This document shows positions 34,072 to 42,732 of a stretch of 64,000 nucleotides of DNA, piece after piece. Position 1 is the first letter of the stretch. Each line of letters starts with the position of its first letter. The stretch comes from Candidatus Heimdallarchaeota archaeon (GTDB lineage Archaea > Asgardarchaeota > Heimdallarchaeia > Heimdallarchaeales > Heimdallarchaeaceae). The DNA lies in the NCBI GenBank assembly GCA_019057815.1, contig JAHLWR010000017.1, positions 1 through 64,000 of the forward strand, written 5' to 3'. A program made the position numbers and the translations under genes. The notes below the pieces were generated by a model. That model saw only the letters and a list, made by a program, of their open reading frames with translations, made no database searches and was not told the origin of the DNA.

Positions 34072-35070
34072 GTGTCCAAAAAGACGAGTCAGGAACTCTT
34101 AAAACTTGTTAGCCTTAAATTACGTCTTAACCATTTTCAAACAGTCAACCTTTCGTCTAGTAGTAAAGCTTGTTTTGATATTATAGCAAAGAAAGGAAAT
34201 CGCACAATTATTCTGAAAATAGAACCTTATGTTGATAATTTTAATAGAGAAAAATCGTATGAATTAAAGAGCATAGCGCAATTCCTAGAGGCTTCTCCTA
34301 TTATTGTTGGAACAAGAGGTCGGCGATTCAAAAATATAGATGAAGGACTAGTCCTTCTACGATACGGTATACCCGTTGTGAGCCCCGAAACTCTTGAATC
34401 TTTAATAGCTGAAGGGATACCACCAATCGTATATTGTAGCAGAGGTGGATATTTCGTGAATATTGATCGAAAACTTTTACGCAGAGCAAGAATGGAGAAG
34501 AACTATAGTTATACTGAGCTTGCTCATTTGGTTGGAGTAGCTAGAAGTACTGTTTACGAATATGAACACAATATAAATCCCCCTCCTGAAATAGCTGCTA
34601 GGTTGGAAAACGTTCTAAAAACCTCGATAGCTGAAGGGATTCCCATATTTGAAATAGAAATACAAAACGAAGAAAAACCAGAATCTTATCTGTCAGGTAA
34701 TCTATCACCGTTCAAAGAGGAAATAGCTTCTCTTTTAGAGAATTTGGGTGTAATTTCACAGTTTTGGACACATCAATCTCCTTTTGATGCATTCGGAGAA
34801 CATCAAAGTGACCAAGTTAAGAGTGGTTTGAATGTTCTAGTATGTGTAGATGATTCTCATCATAGCAATGTGATAAAAAGAATTAATACAACTGTCAACA
34901 TAGCATCGTTGGCAAAAAGAAGGGCTATAATGATAGTAGATGAAGAACAAGACAATCAGATTTCACAAAAAATGCCTACTTTCACGTTGGATGAACTACA
35001 ACAAATGCAAAGGGCATTTGAACTTGTAAAAAAATGGGCAAAAAAGCAAAAAGAATTGAAGTTTACATGA
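34072..35070 (+). CDS. HTH-type archaeal transcription regulator, COG1395-like
   Basis: A 332-residue DNA-binding protein starting with GTG after AAGGTGAC. Residues 1-125 form an alpha/beta domain (FDIIAKKGNRTIILKIEP, PIIVGTRG, GIPVVSPETLE) as in the conserved archaeal COG1395 family. Residues 132-185 are an Xre-like helix-turn-helix (ARMEKNYSYTELAHLVGVA then STVYEYE). The remainder is an alpha/beta domain of unknown role. An inverted repeat lies upstream of its TATA box. It converges on the fibrillarin operon. Target genes are unknown. Confidence 0.82.
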   Translation: MSKKTSQELLKLVSLKLRLNHFQTVNLSSSSKACFDIIAKKGNRTIILKIEPYVDNFNREKSYELKSIAQFLEASPIIVGTRGRRFKNIDEGLVLLRYGIPVVSPETLESLIAEGIPPIVYCSRGGYFVNIDRKLLRRARMEKNYSYTELAHLVGVARSTVYEYEHNINPPPEIAARLENVLKTSIAEGIPIFEIEIQNEEKPESYLSGNLSPFKEEIASLLENLGVISQFWTHQSPFDAFGEHQSDQVKSGLNVLVCVDDSHHSNVIKRINTTVNIASLAKRRAIMIVDEEQDNQISQKMPTFTLDELQQMQRAFELVKKWAKKQKELKFT

Positions 35071-35096
35071 GCTAGATTTGTTCTAGATTTTTGCCT

Positions 35097-35789
35097 CTAC
35101 TTTTGTCCAACTATCATAACATGATCTTTCTCAAAAGATTCAAGGTCAATTGTCTCTAAGATTGTTAATCCAAAAGATTTCAATTGTTCTTCAACTTCTT
35201 TGTAAATAAGCTTTGGTTCTTTTGTGACGTCAATACTCCTTGCCTTTACAGCTATGAAAAAGTATCCGTCTTTTTTGAGAAAAGCTTTGATGTTTGTATT
35301 CAGTATCTCTGCTTGAGTAGGTTGAGCCACATCTTCATAAAGGATATCAACCATAGGGACAGTAAAACTATAACCTTCTGGGAAGCGTGCATCAGCATGT
35401 ATTGGAATAATGTTTTTTCTTCTTTCTGCTATATTTATCAAGTCACTAACTGATCTTGAAGAAAATTCTACTGCATAAATTACACCATCTTCACCAATCA
35501 TATCTGAAACATGTGATACTGTTGTTCCTGAAGCTGCTCCAAGATATAAAATTGAACATCCTTTGGAAAATGGGTATGTTTTCATGTTATTACGTATCGC
35601 AGCAGCAAGTTTACTTTTAAAGGGGTCAAAAGTTCTGTATTCTTTTTCATCAATTTTAATTAGGCGTTCAGTATAGACTTGATATCCTGGATCTGCATTT
35701 AAAGTAGCTAAACGAACATTTCCATCTCTCAACGTGATCCAAAATAAATCGTTATGTTCATGGTTTTTTAATTCAAACATTCTTATCAA
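35097..35789 (-). CDS. flpA: Fibrillarin-like rRNA/tRNA 2'-O-methyltransferase
   Basis: A 230-residue methyltransferase that acts in box C/D RNPs, guided by small RNAs, with Nop5 and L7Ae. The SAM site is ILYLGAASGTTVSHV near 77-90. YAVEFSSRS, ADARFP and DILYEDVAQPTQ follow, all hallmarks of archaeal fibrillarin. The family's N-terminal HNDLFWITLRDG is present from residue 9. Its start overlaps the Nop5 stop by 4 bases (ATGA), so the two are translationally coupled, matching their stoichiometric complex. Confidence 0.97.
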   Translation of the reverse strand: MIRMFELKNHEHNDLFWITLRDGNVRLATLNADPGYQVYTERLIKIDEKEYRTFDPFKSKLAAAIRNNMKTYPFSKGCSILYLGAASGTTVSHVSDMIGEDGVIYAVEFSSRSVSDLINIAERRKNIIPIHADARFPEGYSFTVPMVDILYEDVAQPTQAEILNTNIKAFLKKDGYFFIAVKARSIDVTKEPKLIYKEVEEQLKSFGLTILETIDLESFEKDHVMIVGQK

Positions 35790-37147
35790 TTACTCCTCTG
35801 CTTTTTCTTTGGCGATTCCGTTCTCTTTTTATTATATCTTGGTTTTCCTTTAGTGTATCTTGGTTTTCCTTTGCTGTATCTTGGTTTTCCTTTATCGTGC
35901 CCAGATCTAGGTTTGCTGTATCCAGATCTTGGTCTGCGGTCACTAGATGGTTTAAAATCATATTTGATAGGTTCTTTCTTGCCTTCAGGAGGATTTTCAT
36001 ATTTTTTCTGAATTTCTTCGATTTTGCGTTCTAAATCCTTGCGTAGTTGATCTCCAACAAATTCACCATGAAATGCGTCTACACGAGCTGCTATAGTCAA
36101 TCTCCCTGCAATAGCCCGAGCTATGTTTCCTCTCTGCCACCATGGACAACTGTGTAATTCAGGAATTTGATAAATGATTCCATGTTTAGGTGGTTTTGCA
36201 CCTGATTTTAAAGATCGGAAAAGAGCTTTTTCCGCTCCGAGAAGCTGAACTGTACTTGCTGGTAACATTGCCATTTCTCTTAACCCTCCTGCAAGTGCAA
36301 TCAAACGTGCAGATATTGATGATCCTGCAACTGCTTGCAGATTGGGCGCTACTCGCATTAATTCTCTTTCAATCCACGCTTCTAATCTCTCCCTCTCCTC
36401 ATACAAATCAAGATTTCTTGATGCGAATTGTCGAAGTGGAAGTAAATCTTCAAAAGAATAATCAGCTCCCATTGAACTTTTAGCTTTTTCTGCGATTTCA
36501 GCACTTTTTTGGGAACTAAAACCAAATTTCTGGAGTTTTTCTGCAGTAAAATCACTTCTCGAACCAATCTCTGTTATTATTTTACAGAGAGTAACATGAT
36601 TCTCAATAATCTTCAGAATTTCAGGAAAGTGAGTTCCATACCACTCTCGGATTCTTGAAACAAATAAGTTAGCAGTCTTGTCAATGTCATCCATCGATAA
36701 TATCGCATGAACTACCATTTTGTCTACACGTTGAGAACTGTGAGCAACTTTCTTTTTTGAAAGAATGATACCCACTTCTCGGACAAGTTCTACATACTCT
36801 CTTATATTAGAAATATAATTATCTTCAATCAAAATACCAGTAAGATTTTCTTTAAATTGAGTATAAACCTCTGATTCTAAATTTAATTCGCATTTTTTTC
36901 CAACTGAACGTCCAAAATGAAGAATATCGTTGCTATTAGTGATTATTTTTTCTATTTCAATTTCATTTAATAATCCTTGAAGCTCTTCAGAATTGTTGTA
37001 CAAAGTTAAATTGTGTATTTTTTGTGCTATTTCGTTAGCATTCTTCGGATAAAGTTTCTTAGCAATAAGATTATCATCAACATCATAAATGAAAAATCCA
37101 GTAATATCTGAAAATATCTTAACTGTCATAAGTCTCTCAGAACTCAT
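35786..37147 (-). CDS. nop5: Nop5 (Nop56/58-like) box C/D RNP scaffold
   Basis: A 453-residue scaffold binding fibrillarin through its N-terminal domain and the L7Ae-RNA unit through the C-terminal Nop domain (about 272-375: GSSISARLIALAGGL, MAMLPASTVQLLGAEKALF, HGIIYQIPELH). A coiled coil lies in between. The last 60 residues are a basic, Tyr-containing repeat tail (GKPRYSKGKPRYTKGKPRY), much longer than in many archaeal Nop5 proteins. It is co-transcribed with fibrillarin. Confidence 0.96.
   Translation of the reverse strand: MSSERLMTVKIFSDITGFFIYDVDDNLIAKKLYPKNANEIAQKIHNLTLYNNSEELQGLLNEIEIEKIITNSNDILHFGRSVGKKCELNLESEVYTQFKENLTGILIEDNYISNIREYVELVREVGIILSKKKVAHSSQRVDKMVVHAILSMDDIDKTANLFVSRIREWYGTHFPEILKIIENHVTLCKIITEIGSRSDFTAEKLQKFGFSSQKSAEIAEKAKSSMGADYSFEDLLPLRQFASRNLDLYEERERLEAWIERELMRVAPNLQAVAGSSISARLIALAGGLREMAMLPASTVQLLGAEKALFRSLKSGAKPPKHGIIYQIPELHSCPWWQRGNIARAIAGRLTIAARVDAFHGEFVGDQLRKDLERKIEEIQKKYENPPEGKKEPIKYDFKPSSDRRPRSGYSKPRSGHDKGKPRYSKGKPRYTKGKPRYNKKRTESPKKKQRSN
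35800..35945 (-). repeat. Degenerate coding repeat in the Nop5 tail
   Basis: A degenerate repeat of about 18 bases encodes KGKPRY units (at least three clear copies plus SGYSKPRSG variants). It makes the basic C-terminal tail of Nop5. Confidence 0.7.
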
Positions 37148-37197
37148 AAAAATAAAATGAAATAAAAAAGGTTTTGATTTTAATGTCTTTAAATATG

Positions 37198-37482
37198 TTA
37201 AACAAAAGACATTACAGTATACCTTTCTTTCTGTTGAGTGATGAGATTTTTTTGTCTTAAACTTAACTCAGGATTAATACCTATTAATAAAGATCGCATA
37301 TCTTCAAAATTAGCTCGATTAACTAAAAATGCTCTATCTAGTAATTGACGAACTGTGTACCTTATAGCTCTAGGATTTTTCAGCTTAAAAGTTTCAATAA
37401 TTTCCTTTTGGGTTAAAGCCCCATTTTCTTTAAGTAAATCAATAATCTCCAGCGAACCTTTTGGTAATTTTTCTCTCTTCAT
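37198..37482 (-). CDS. Winged-helix transcription regulator (MarR-like)
   Basis: About 94 residues from ATG 37482. The fold is a small winged helix: GSLEIIDLLKENGALTQKEI, FKLKNPRAIRYTVRQLL as recognition helix, then a short wing. An upstream GTG at 37542 is in frame. It sits right beside the TATA box (37543-37550) and before the expected start site near 37520, so the ATG is used here. Three inverted repeats surround this promoter, suggesting an autoregulated repressor. The inducer is unknown; no metabolic gene shares the operon. Confidence 0.75.
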   Translation of the reverse strand: MKREKLPKGSLEIIDLLKENGALTQKEIIETFKLKNPRAIRYTVRQLLDRAFLVNRANFEDMRSLLIGINPELSLRQKNLITQQKERYTVMSFV

Positions 37483-37502
37483 GATAATCACTGTTCTCGA
37501 GT

Positions 37503-37582
37503 GTGTGAGTATATTCCTCACATGTGTTATATTTGCACACACCTATATAAATCCTTCGAAAACACCGTGTAAGACCTTACAC
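37503..37582 (-). promoter_or_regulatory. Promoter with TATA box and three inverted repeats
   Basis: The minus-strand TTTATATA is at 37543-37550. GTGTAAG-AC-CTTACAC (37567-37582) lies upstream of it. TGTGAG-N7-CTCACA (37503-37521) and TGTG-N9-CACA (37522-37538) lie at and after the expected start site. All share a TGTG/CACA theme, so one dimeric factor, probably the winged-helix protein encoded here, may bind several sites. Confidence 0.6.
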
Positions 37583-37617
37583 ACACGTATTTCAATAAAA
37601 AATGGGAAAAAGGTAGG

Positions 37618-40530
37618 TTAAAATAGGTTTTTTCTAAACCTAACTCTAATAATAGGAACAGCTATAAGGGTTGCAACAACCCCTACTAGAATCCAACCAG
37701 CTATCGCTTGGATCGTTGACAATTTATCCCATAGCTTCACATTGCAGAAAATATCTATTCTTCCATCGTGAGCTGTATGATTGTCCAATTTGAGTGGCAA
37801 AAAGACCACGTGCCACCCATAAATATTGAATTCTAGATTCGTTTCATAAAAGATGTATACTGAATCGTGAGCATTTCTAGTAAAAACGATCTGTTCAATT
37901 GTATTATCACCGTATAGCACTGTTCCAGTAAGATATTCTTCAATATATGGTAGATTGTTGTTTTTTGTTATTGTAACTCTTAAGTTAATTTGGCTTCGTA
38001 TGTATGTGTTCTCAGGGATGGTTTCTATACTAAAACTAGGTCGATGAGCTGAAATTAACCATTCGATGGTGTCATTAACTATTTGACTATTCTTTTTATC
38101 CATAAAGAATAATATGTCATATTCTTTTCCTAATCCTGTCCTATTTTCAAATATCTCAAACATATCCTTTACAAGTCCAAAATCTGTAAAAGGATATCCT
38201 GAACCAAAAGCTATAACTCTCCCTTCTCCTATTTCCGTTGAAACAACTGCTGGAAATTGTGTTGGACTGTCGATTATATTGAAGTAGGCCAAAATTTTGC
38301 TGTTAGGATTATTTTCAGGGTCTATAATATTAAGCGGTGTTCCCCAGAATAGAAATTTATCCTCTGTTAGTATTCCATTATTGAGATTGGTTATTGCTTC
38401 AACAGGTGCATAGTATACTCCTGAAGCTACTGATATATTAAAAACGCTTAGTATTTTATTACATGTATAATAATTGCTTTGTATTAGTGGGTCATAAGTC
38501 GTGCTATTTGCTTCGGAAAATCTAATGCTGTTTACAAGGAAAAGTAGAGACCCACCTCCTACTACAAAATTGTTTATTTCATTAATTTCATTGTCCGTAT
38601 AATTCAATTCAGGATCTGAAAGAATGAGAATATTGGTGTCCCCTGGAATGAGAATTTCACCTATGGTGTGAACATTAATATGAAATCCTCTATCTAATAA
38701 CCTTCTATAAAGATAAAGATGAGAACCATAGGGAGATGATGCTGAAAACCAACTATTTCGAGTGTCATTTTCGTGTGAAATGTCAAAGAGTACTGTACCT
38801 CCAAAATATCTTGTTGTTATATCGATTTCTATCTCACAACTACTGAAGTTTCCGTTAGTTAAGCATATAGAAGCGTTAATATTCCTCATTTGTGTGCCCA
38901 TTGGAATAGTGATATTAATAAATACATCATTCCATCCTTTTTCTACAGTAAGTGTTTGTGCAACTTCAACAAATTCAGAATCACCCATAATGTTCGTGGT
39001 TATATCCTGATTATTGGATGACATTAACTTAAAATTAAAGCTTTTCTCGTCTCCCTCTACACAAGAGTAGAAAAACAAATTTTCTTCGGAAATTCTACTA
39101 GGATTTGTAGTAAAAATTTCCTCATCTGCATTTTCTTGAAGGAATTTAAAAGCGTTATAGGGGTCAATCATACCCCTTCCTTGAGCTACAACTGGGTAAC
39201 CAAGATCATCTGCAGTTTCTAATATAGCTATTTCATATTTTTGACGATAATTTTCTACTTCTGGGAATGCATCTCTTAGAAGTGCTAAAATTCCGCTAAC
39301 TATAGGAGTAGAAACTGAAGTTCCCGAAACATATTTCCTACCTCCAGTTCTAGCATCACTACCCCCAATTCGACTTCCTGGAGCTATAATATCTATACCA
39401 ACAGAGAGATCACTAGTTGGACCACGAGCACTATACACAGCTAAATCCTTTATATTATCAGAGGCACCAACAGCTATAACATAGTCCCATAAAGCAGGAG
39501 CGCCAACAGAACCTCCAAGTGGTCCATAGTTACCCGCAGAAGCAACTACAAAAATGTCTTGCTCATATGCTGCACGCATTAATTCTTCGAGTGGATCCCC
39601 CATTTTTTCATAAGTTATAGAGGTTAAACTAGCAGATATTATGTCTGCTCCCATTTCAATTGATTTATCAAATCCATTGTATAACCATTCATCTTTACCA
39701 TAGTTTGTTTTATCAAGCACCTTAATATTCAGTAAATAAGCATCTGGTGCTATCCCATAGTGTTCAGTTTGTATAGTTTTTCCATCTTCAGTAAAATTCC
39801 CATTTCCAGCAAGAATGGAGGCAATATGAGTACCATGCCCAGAAGAATCTGAGATATCTTCACCTACAACTCCAGCATCCCAATGAAAAATAACCTTCGT
39901 TTCATTAGAGTTATACAATGTTTCTAAACCTGGAGCGTTTGAAACATTGATACCACTGTCAAGTACAGCTACAACAACATCTTTCCCATAGTATCCCAAA
40001 TCATGGATCTTATCTATTTCTAATACCTCGCGAATGTCTTTCAATTCTATAAATTTTGGTAACTCTGTATCTAGATTTTGGGGTATATAATATCCATATG
40101 TGCCTATAGGGTAAGTATATTTGATATCAAATCGATTTAATTCTAACTTTTCTATCATCGTATCAGAATAAGAGATGCTTATTGCTGGAATAGAATAATA
40201 GGCTTTATCGACTATAACACCTAAACTTTGAGCTAGATTTTGGAATATATTTCTATCTTCAAAATCGAAAAAAGATATTAGTACTCTGTTTTTATAACTG
40301 TAAAGTTGTTCTATTACAATCTTGAATTCTAGAGGTTTTCCCCAACGTTGTTCTAAAGCAGCATTATTATAGTTTGATTGAATTTGGTTGATCTCAGTCC
40401 TTAATTCTTGGTCAAAAAATGAGTTTGAATTTAATTCAACTTGAGAATATCCTTGCATTCCAGCAAACGCAAAAGATATTGTGGCAATAAACATGATTAG
40501 TAAGCTGATAGAAGATAGCTTGTTTTTCAT
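37618..40530 (-). CDS. Membrane-anchored subtilisin-like protease with site-1-protease-like architecture
   Basis: A 970-residue S8 serine protease. The order is a signal peptide (about 1-23), a pro-region with a possible inhibitor-like fold (about 50-150), then the catalytic domain with Asp in AVLDSGIN (about 191), His in SGHGTHIAS (about 233), oxyanion Asn in ASAGNYGP and Ser in SGTSVSTPIVSG (about 405). After a beta domain, residues 577-830 form a GATase-like domain (GGTVLFDISHEND, LYRRLLDRGFHINV, ILILSDPELNYTD, GGGSLLFLVNS). A final membrane helix ends in RVRFRKNLF. Human MBTPS1 shows the same order as I recall it. The active site faces outwards. Confidence 0.9.
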   Translation of the reverse strand: MKNKLSSISLLIMFIATISFAFAGMQGYSQVELNSNSFFDQELRTEINQIQSNYNNAALEQRWGKPLEFKIVIEQLYSYKNRVLISFFDFEDRNIFQNLAQSLGVIVDKAYYSIPAISISYSDTMIEKLELNRFDIKYTYPIGTYGYYIPQNLDTELPKFIELKDIREVLEIDKIHDLGYYGKDVVVAVLDSGINVSNAPGLETLYNSNETKVIFHWDAGVVGEDISDSSGHGTHIASILAGNGNFTEDGKTIQTEHYGIAPDAYLLNIKVLDKTNYGKDEWLYNGFDKSIEMGADIISASLTSITYEKMGDPLEELMRAAYEQDIFVVASAGNYGPLGGSVGAPALWDYVIAVGASDNIKDLAVYSARGPTSDLSVGIDIIAPGSRIGGSDARTGGRKYVSGTSVSTPIVSGILALLRDAFPEVENYRQKYEIAILETADDLGYPVVAQGRGMIDPYNAFKFLQENADEEIFTTNPSRISEENLFFYSCVEGDEKSFNFKLMSSNNQDITTNIMGDSEFVEVAQTLTVEKGWNDVFINITIPMGTQMRNINASICLTNGNFSSCEIEIDITTRYFGGTVLFDISHENDTRNSWFSASSPYGSHLYLYRRLLDRGFHINVHTIGEILIPGDTNILILSDPELNYTDNEINEINNFVVGGGSLLFLVNSIRFSEANSTTYDPLIQSNYYTCNKILSVFNISVASGVYYAPVEAITNLNNGILTEDKFLFWGTPLNIIDPENNPNSKILAYFNIIDSPTQFPAVVSTEIGEGRVIAFGSGYPFTDFGLVKDMFEIFENRTGLGKEYDILFFMDKKNSQIVNDTIEWLISAHRPSFSIETIPENTYIRSQINLRVTITKNNNLPYIEEYLTGTVLYGDNTIEQIVFTRNAHDSVYIFYETNLEFNIYGWHVVFLPLKLDNHTAHDGRIDIFCNVKLWDKLSTIQAIAGWILVGVVATLIAVPIIRVRFRKNLF

Positions 40531-40645
40531 ACTTAATGGTAATATCTCTCTACTTTTAGATTTTTCCCTTAAAAAAACACTATTTTTTATCAGAAGATTA
40601 TTTTATTATTTTAATTCTTATAGAAAGATGACTTAAAAATGGAAA

Positions 40646-40656
40646 TGCTTATATCT
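40646..40656 (+). promoter_or_regulatory. TATA box of the S8e-SRP19-Gar1 operon
   Basis: GCTTATATCTT lies 36-46 bases before ATG 40692, placing the start site near 40677, directly before the AAGGTGG ribosome-binding site. Confidence 0.45.
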
Positions 40657-40691
40657 TGGACATGGAAGGATGATTTCAAGGTGGAAAAGAA

Positions 40692-41087
40692 ATGCCCTAT
40701 CAATGGTTAAAACGTTCAAGAAGAAAATTATCTGGTGGTTTGATTAAACAGTCTGCAAGCAAAAAGAAAAGGGATGTGGGACGATATCCAGCAGAAACAC
40801 AAATTGGTTCCCGTAGGTTAAAAGCAGTTAGAACAAGAGGGGGAAACACGAAATTTAGATTGCTTAAAGATGAGTTTGCTAATATTTTAGATCAATCAAC
40901 AGGAATTTCACAAAAAGTTAAGATTCTTGATGTTGTAGAAAACAAAGCTAACCGTGAATATGCTCGAAGACGTGTAATAACTAAAGGAAGTGTTATTGAT
41001 ACAGAACTTGGTAAGGCTCTAGTTACAAGTCGTCCAGGACAACATGGTATAATTGCAGGAATTCTAATTGATAAGAAGGAAGAGTAG
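40692..41087 (+). CDS. rps8e: Ribosomal protein S8e
   Basis: A 131-residue basic small-subunit protein of archaea and eukaryotes. Family signatures are the RSRRKLSGG start (residues 9-17), RRLKAVRTRGGNTKFRL near 43-59, and the C-terminal VITKGSVIDTELGKALVTSRPGQ region. Length matches the archaeal form. AAGGTGG precedes the ATG. It heads a tight operon with SRP19 and Gar1. Confidence 0.97.
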   Translation: MPYQWLKRSRRKLSGGLIKQSASKKKRDVGRYPAETQIGSRRLKAVRTRGGNTKFRLLKDEFANILDQSTGISQKVKILDVVENKANREYARRRVITKGSVIDTELGKALVTSRPGQHGIIAGILIDKKEE

Positions 41088-41129
41088 TATTTCTTCCAAA
41101 TATTTAATAAAATAAAAAAAGGAAGAATC

Positions 41130-41477
41130 ATGTTACGACGAAATCGTTATTTTGTTCTCTATCCAGAATACTTTGATAAGTCGATATCAAGAAAACAAGG
41201 GAGGAGGGTATCAAAGAACAAAGCTGTTGAAGATTGTGATCTAGCTAAAATTGTCTACGCATGCAAACATTTAGAATTAGATTACAAAATTGAGAAAGAT
41301 AAAAAATATTCTCGTAATAGGTGGAAAAGTGAAGGGAGAATTGTAATTAATCCTAATAATATTGATAATAAAACAGAATTAATTAGAAGAATTGCTAACA
41401 TCTCTCGGAGACTGAAGAAGGTAGAAAAACCCAAAACAGATAAGAAAAAGGGGATTAAACCCGTAAAAAGTAAATAA
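41130..41477 (+). CDS. srp19: Signal recognition particle protein SRP19
   Basis: A 115-residue RNA-binding protein that clamps helices 6 and 8 of SRP RNA so SRP54 can bind. The conserved core is visible as LYPEYFDKSISRKQGRRV (about 10-27) and a later basic SRNRWKSEGRIVI segment. The C-terminal tail is Lys-rich. It lies 42 bases after S8e, with a GGAAG ribosome-binding site, and 23 bases before Gar1. Confidence 0.93.
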   Translation: MLRRNRYFVLYPEYFDKSISRKQGRRVSKNKAVEDCDLAKIVYACKHLELDYKIEKDKKYSRNRWKSEGRIVINPNNIDNKTELIRRIANISRRLKKVEKPKTDKKKGIKPVKSK

Positions 41478-41500
41478 CCTTTCTTTTGGAGATATTCACA

Positions 41501-41803
41501 ATGAACTCAAGAATTAAAAAATTGGGTACTATACTACATTTTAGTGATTTAGGTAATGCAATTGTAAAGAATCCGATCAAACTTCCTAAAATTGGAGCTA
41601 ATGTAGTTGATGAAAAAATGATACACATAGGAAATGTCAATGATATTTTCGGTCCTGTTGAAAATCCTTATGTTAGTATCAGAGTTAAAAAAGAAAATAA
41701 AGAAAATATTACCTCAGAGACTCAATTGTATGTTATAGAGAAACGAAAAAAAGTTAGAACTAAAAGATATAAAAATAAAAGAACTTATTCCTTAAAAGAT
41801 TAA
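41501..41803 (+). CDS. gar1: Gar1, H/ACA RNP subunit
   Basis: About 100 residues. Gar1 binds the Cbf5 catalytic subunit of the pseudouridylating H/ACA particle. The six-stranded core is recognisable: KKLGTILHFSDLGNAIVK, IGANVVDEKM, IGNVNDIFGPVENPYVSIRV. The frame opens at a TTG 15 bases upstream, but ATG 41501 has GGAGA at the right distance. No Gly-Arg-rich tails are present, as usual in archaea. Confidence 0.9.
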   Translation: MNSRIKKLGTILHFSDLGNAIVKNPIKLPKIGANVVDEKMIHIGNVNDIFGPVENPYVSIRVKKENKENITSETQLYVIEKRKKVRTKRYKNKRTYSLKD

Positions 41804-41902
41804 TGTCGGTATTTTCTATCCTATTACCATAAAAATTCATCCTTTTAGAAGTGCTGTAAAGCGAGTAGAACGTGGAAACACCATTTTTAGAAATGTATCA
41901 AC

Positions 41903-41914
41903 ACTTATATATTA
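41903..41914 (+). promoter_or_regulatory. TATA box of the RPC34-like gene
   Basis: ACTTATATATTA lies about 90 bases before the gene, with an expected start site near 41935. The resulting leader of about 65 bases is longer than for most genes here. Confidence 0.35.
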
Positions 41915-42002
41915 TCCAGATATAGTATTTATTGGAAGGTAAGCTACTAAAATAGCGTACAGATTCAAAGTCAGATTTACTGATTTATGAAGAGTGATTA
42001 TC

Positions 42003-42461
42003 ATGATTCCTATTATGCGTATTAAGGTTGAGCAAAATTACAGTAGTGCTTTGGGCGAGGAAATAATTGAACTAATAGAATGTTCAAAAAATGGACAATT
42101 ATTATATAGAGAAGTATTAGATTTGTTAGGGGATCATGATTCGATTAAATTAAAAGTCGATGAACTCTTATTTACAAATAAAATCCTTAAAATTCCATTC
42201 GAAATGGGGGGAAACATCAAGGATTTTATATTAATAATTCCAAAAAAGGAAACAATAGGTTGGACAACTATGGTATGCCCGTGTTTCGTATGTCAACGCA
42301 TTGACGAATGTGCAGTAAATAATCCTGTTAATCCCGTTACGTGTAAATCATTTAATGAATGGTTAAAAGAGGAAGATAAGAGTTCTTCAATTAAAGATTT
42401 TGAATATGAAGTATTCGAAACAAATGAAGAAGATAAAAAAGTTGGTCAAATATATAAATAG
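42003..42461 (+). CDS. RPC34-like winged-helix protein with a 4Fe-4S motif
   Basis: About 152 residues from ATG 42003 (a GTG three codons earlier is also possible). Residues 10-75 look like a winged helix (EEIIELIECSKNGQLLYREVL, KVDELLFTNKIL). Residues 90-120 contain C-x2-C-x5-C-x10-C (CFVCQRIDEC, then NPVTCKSFNEWL). The same spacing and trailing WL end the RNA polymerase III subunit RPC34, where the four Cys bind a 4Fe-4S cluster. RPC34-like genes are reported in several archaea. A further Cys precedes the motif (CPC). It sits beside ribosome and RNA-modification genes. The C-terminal tail is acidic. Confidence 0.72.
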   Translation: MIPIMRIKVEQNYSSALGEEIIELIECSKNGQLLYREVLDLLGDHDSIKLKVDELLFTNKILKIPFEMGGNIKDFILIIPKKETIGWTTMVCPCFVCQRIDECAVNNPVNPVTCKSFNEWLKEEDKSSSIKDFEYEVFETNEEDKKVGQIYK

Positions 42462-42732
42462 AACCGACTTTTTTAAACTAGAGAGAGTTAGATTTTCTAA
42501 CTTCTTGTGAACTGTTCTTCCGCTCTTAGTGGAAATTGTCCGTTTTTCTTTATTATTATACCATTTTTTTATATTAATATCCAATAAAACATACTTAACA
42601 TGAGGGAAATAATATCTAAGGGCGCATGAAGCAGTACTCAAGGCTTTCAATAAAGAACTTGACAGACTTTGCAATACCTAAAAGATAAGAGTCATAAGTC
42701 TTATCAATTAATCTTCATTCAAAATATATAAC

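Noticed and set aside
36190-36483. Leu-rich plus-strand frame opposite Nop5
   Set aside because: It lies wholly within the conserved Nop domain on the other strand and shows no signal of its own.
42462-42732. Possible gene remnant (AHEAVLKAFNKELDRL reading) between the RPC34-like gene and FtsJ
   Set aside because: Only about 20 codons are open, no start or family is visible, and this length occurs by chance.
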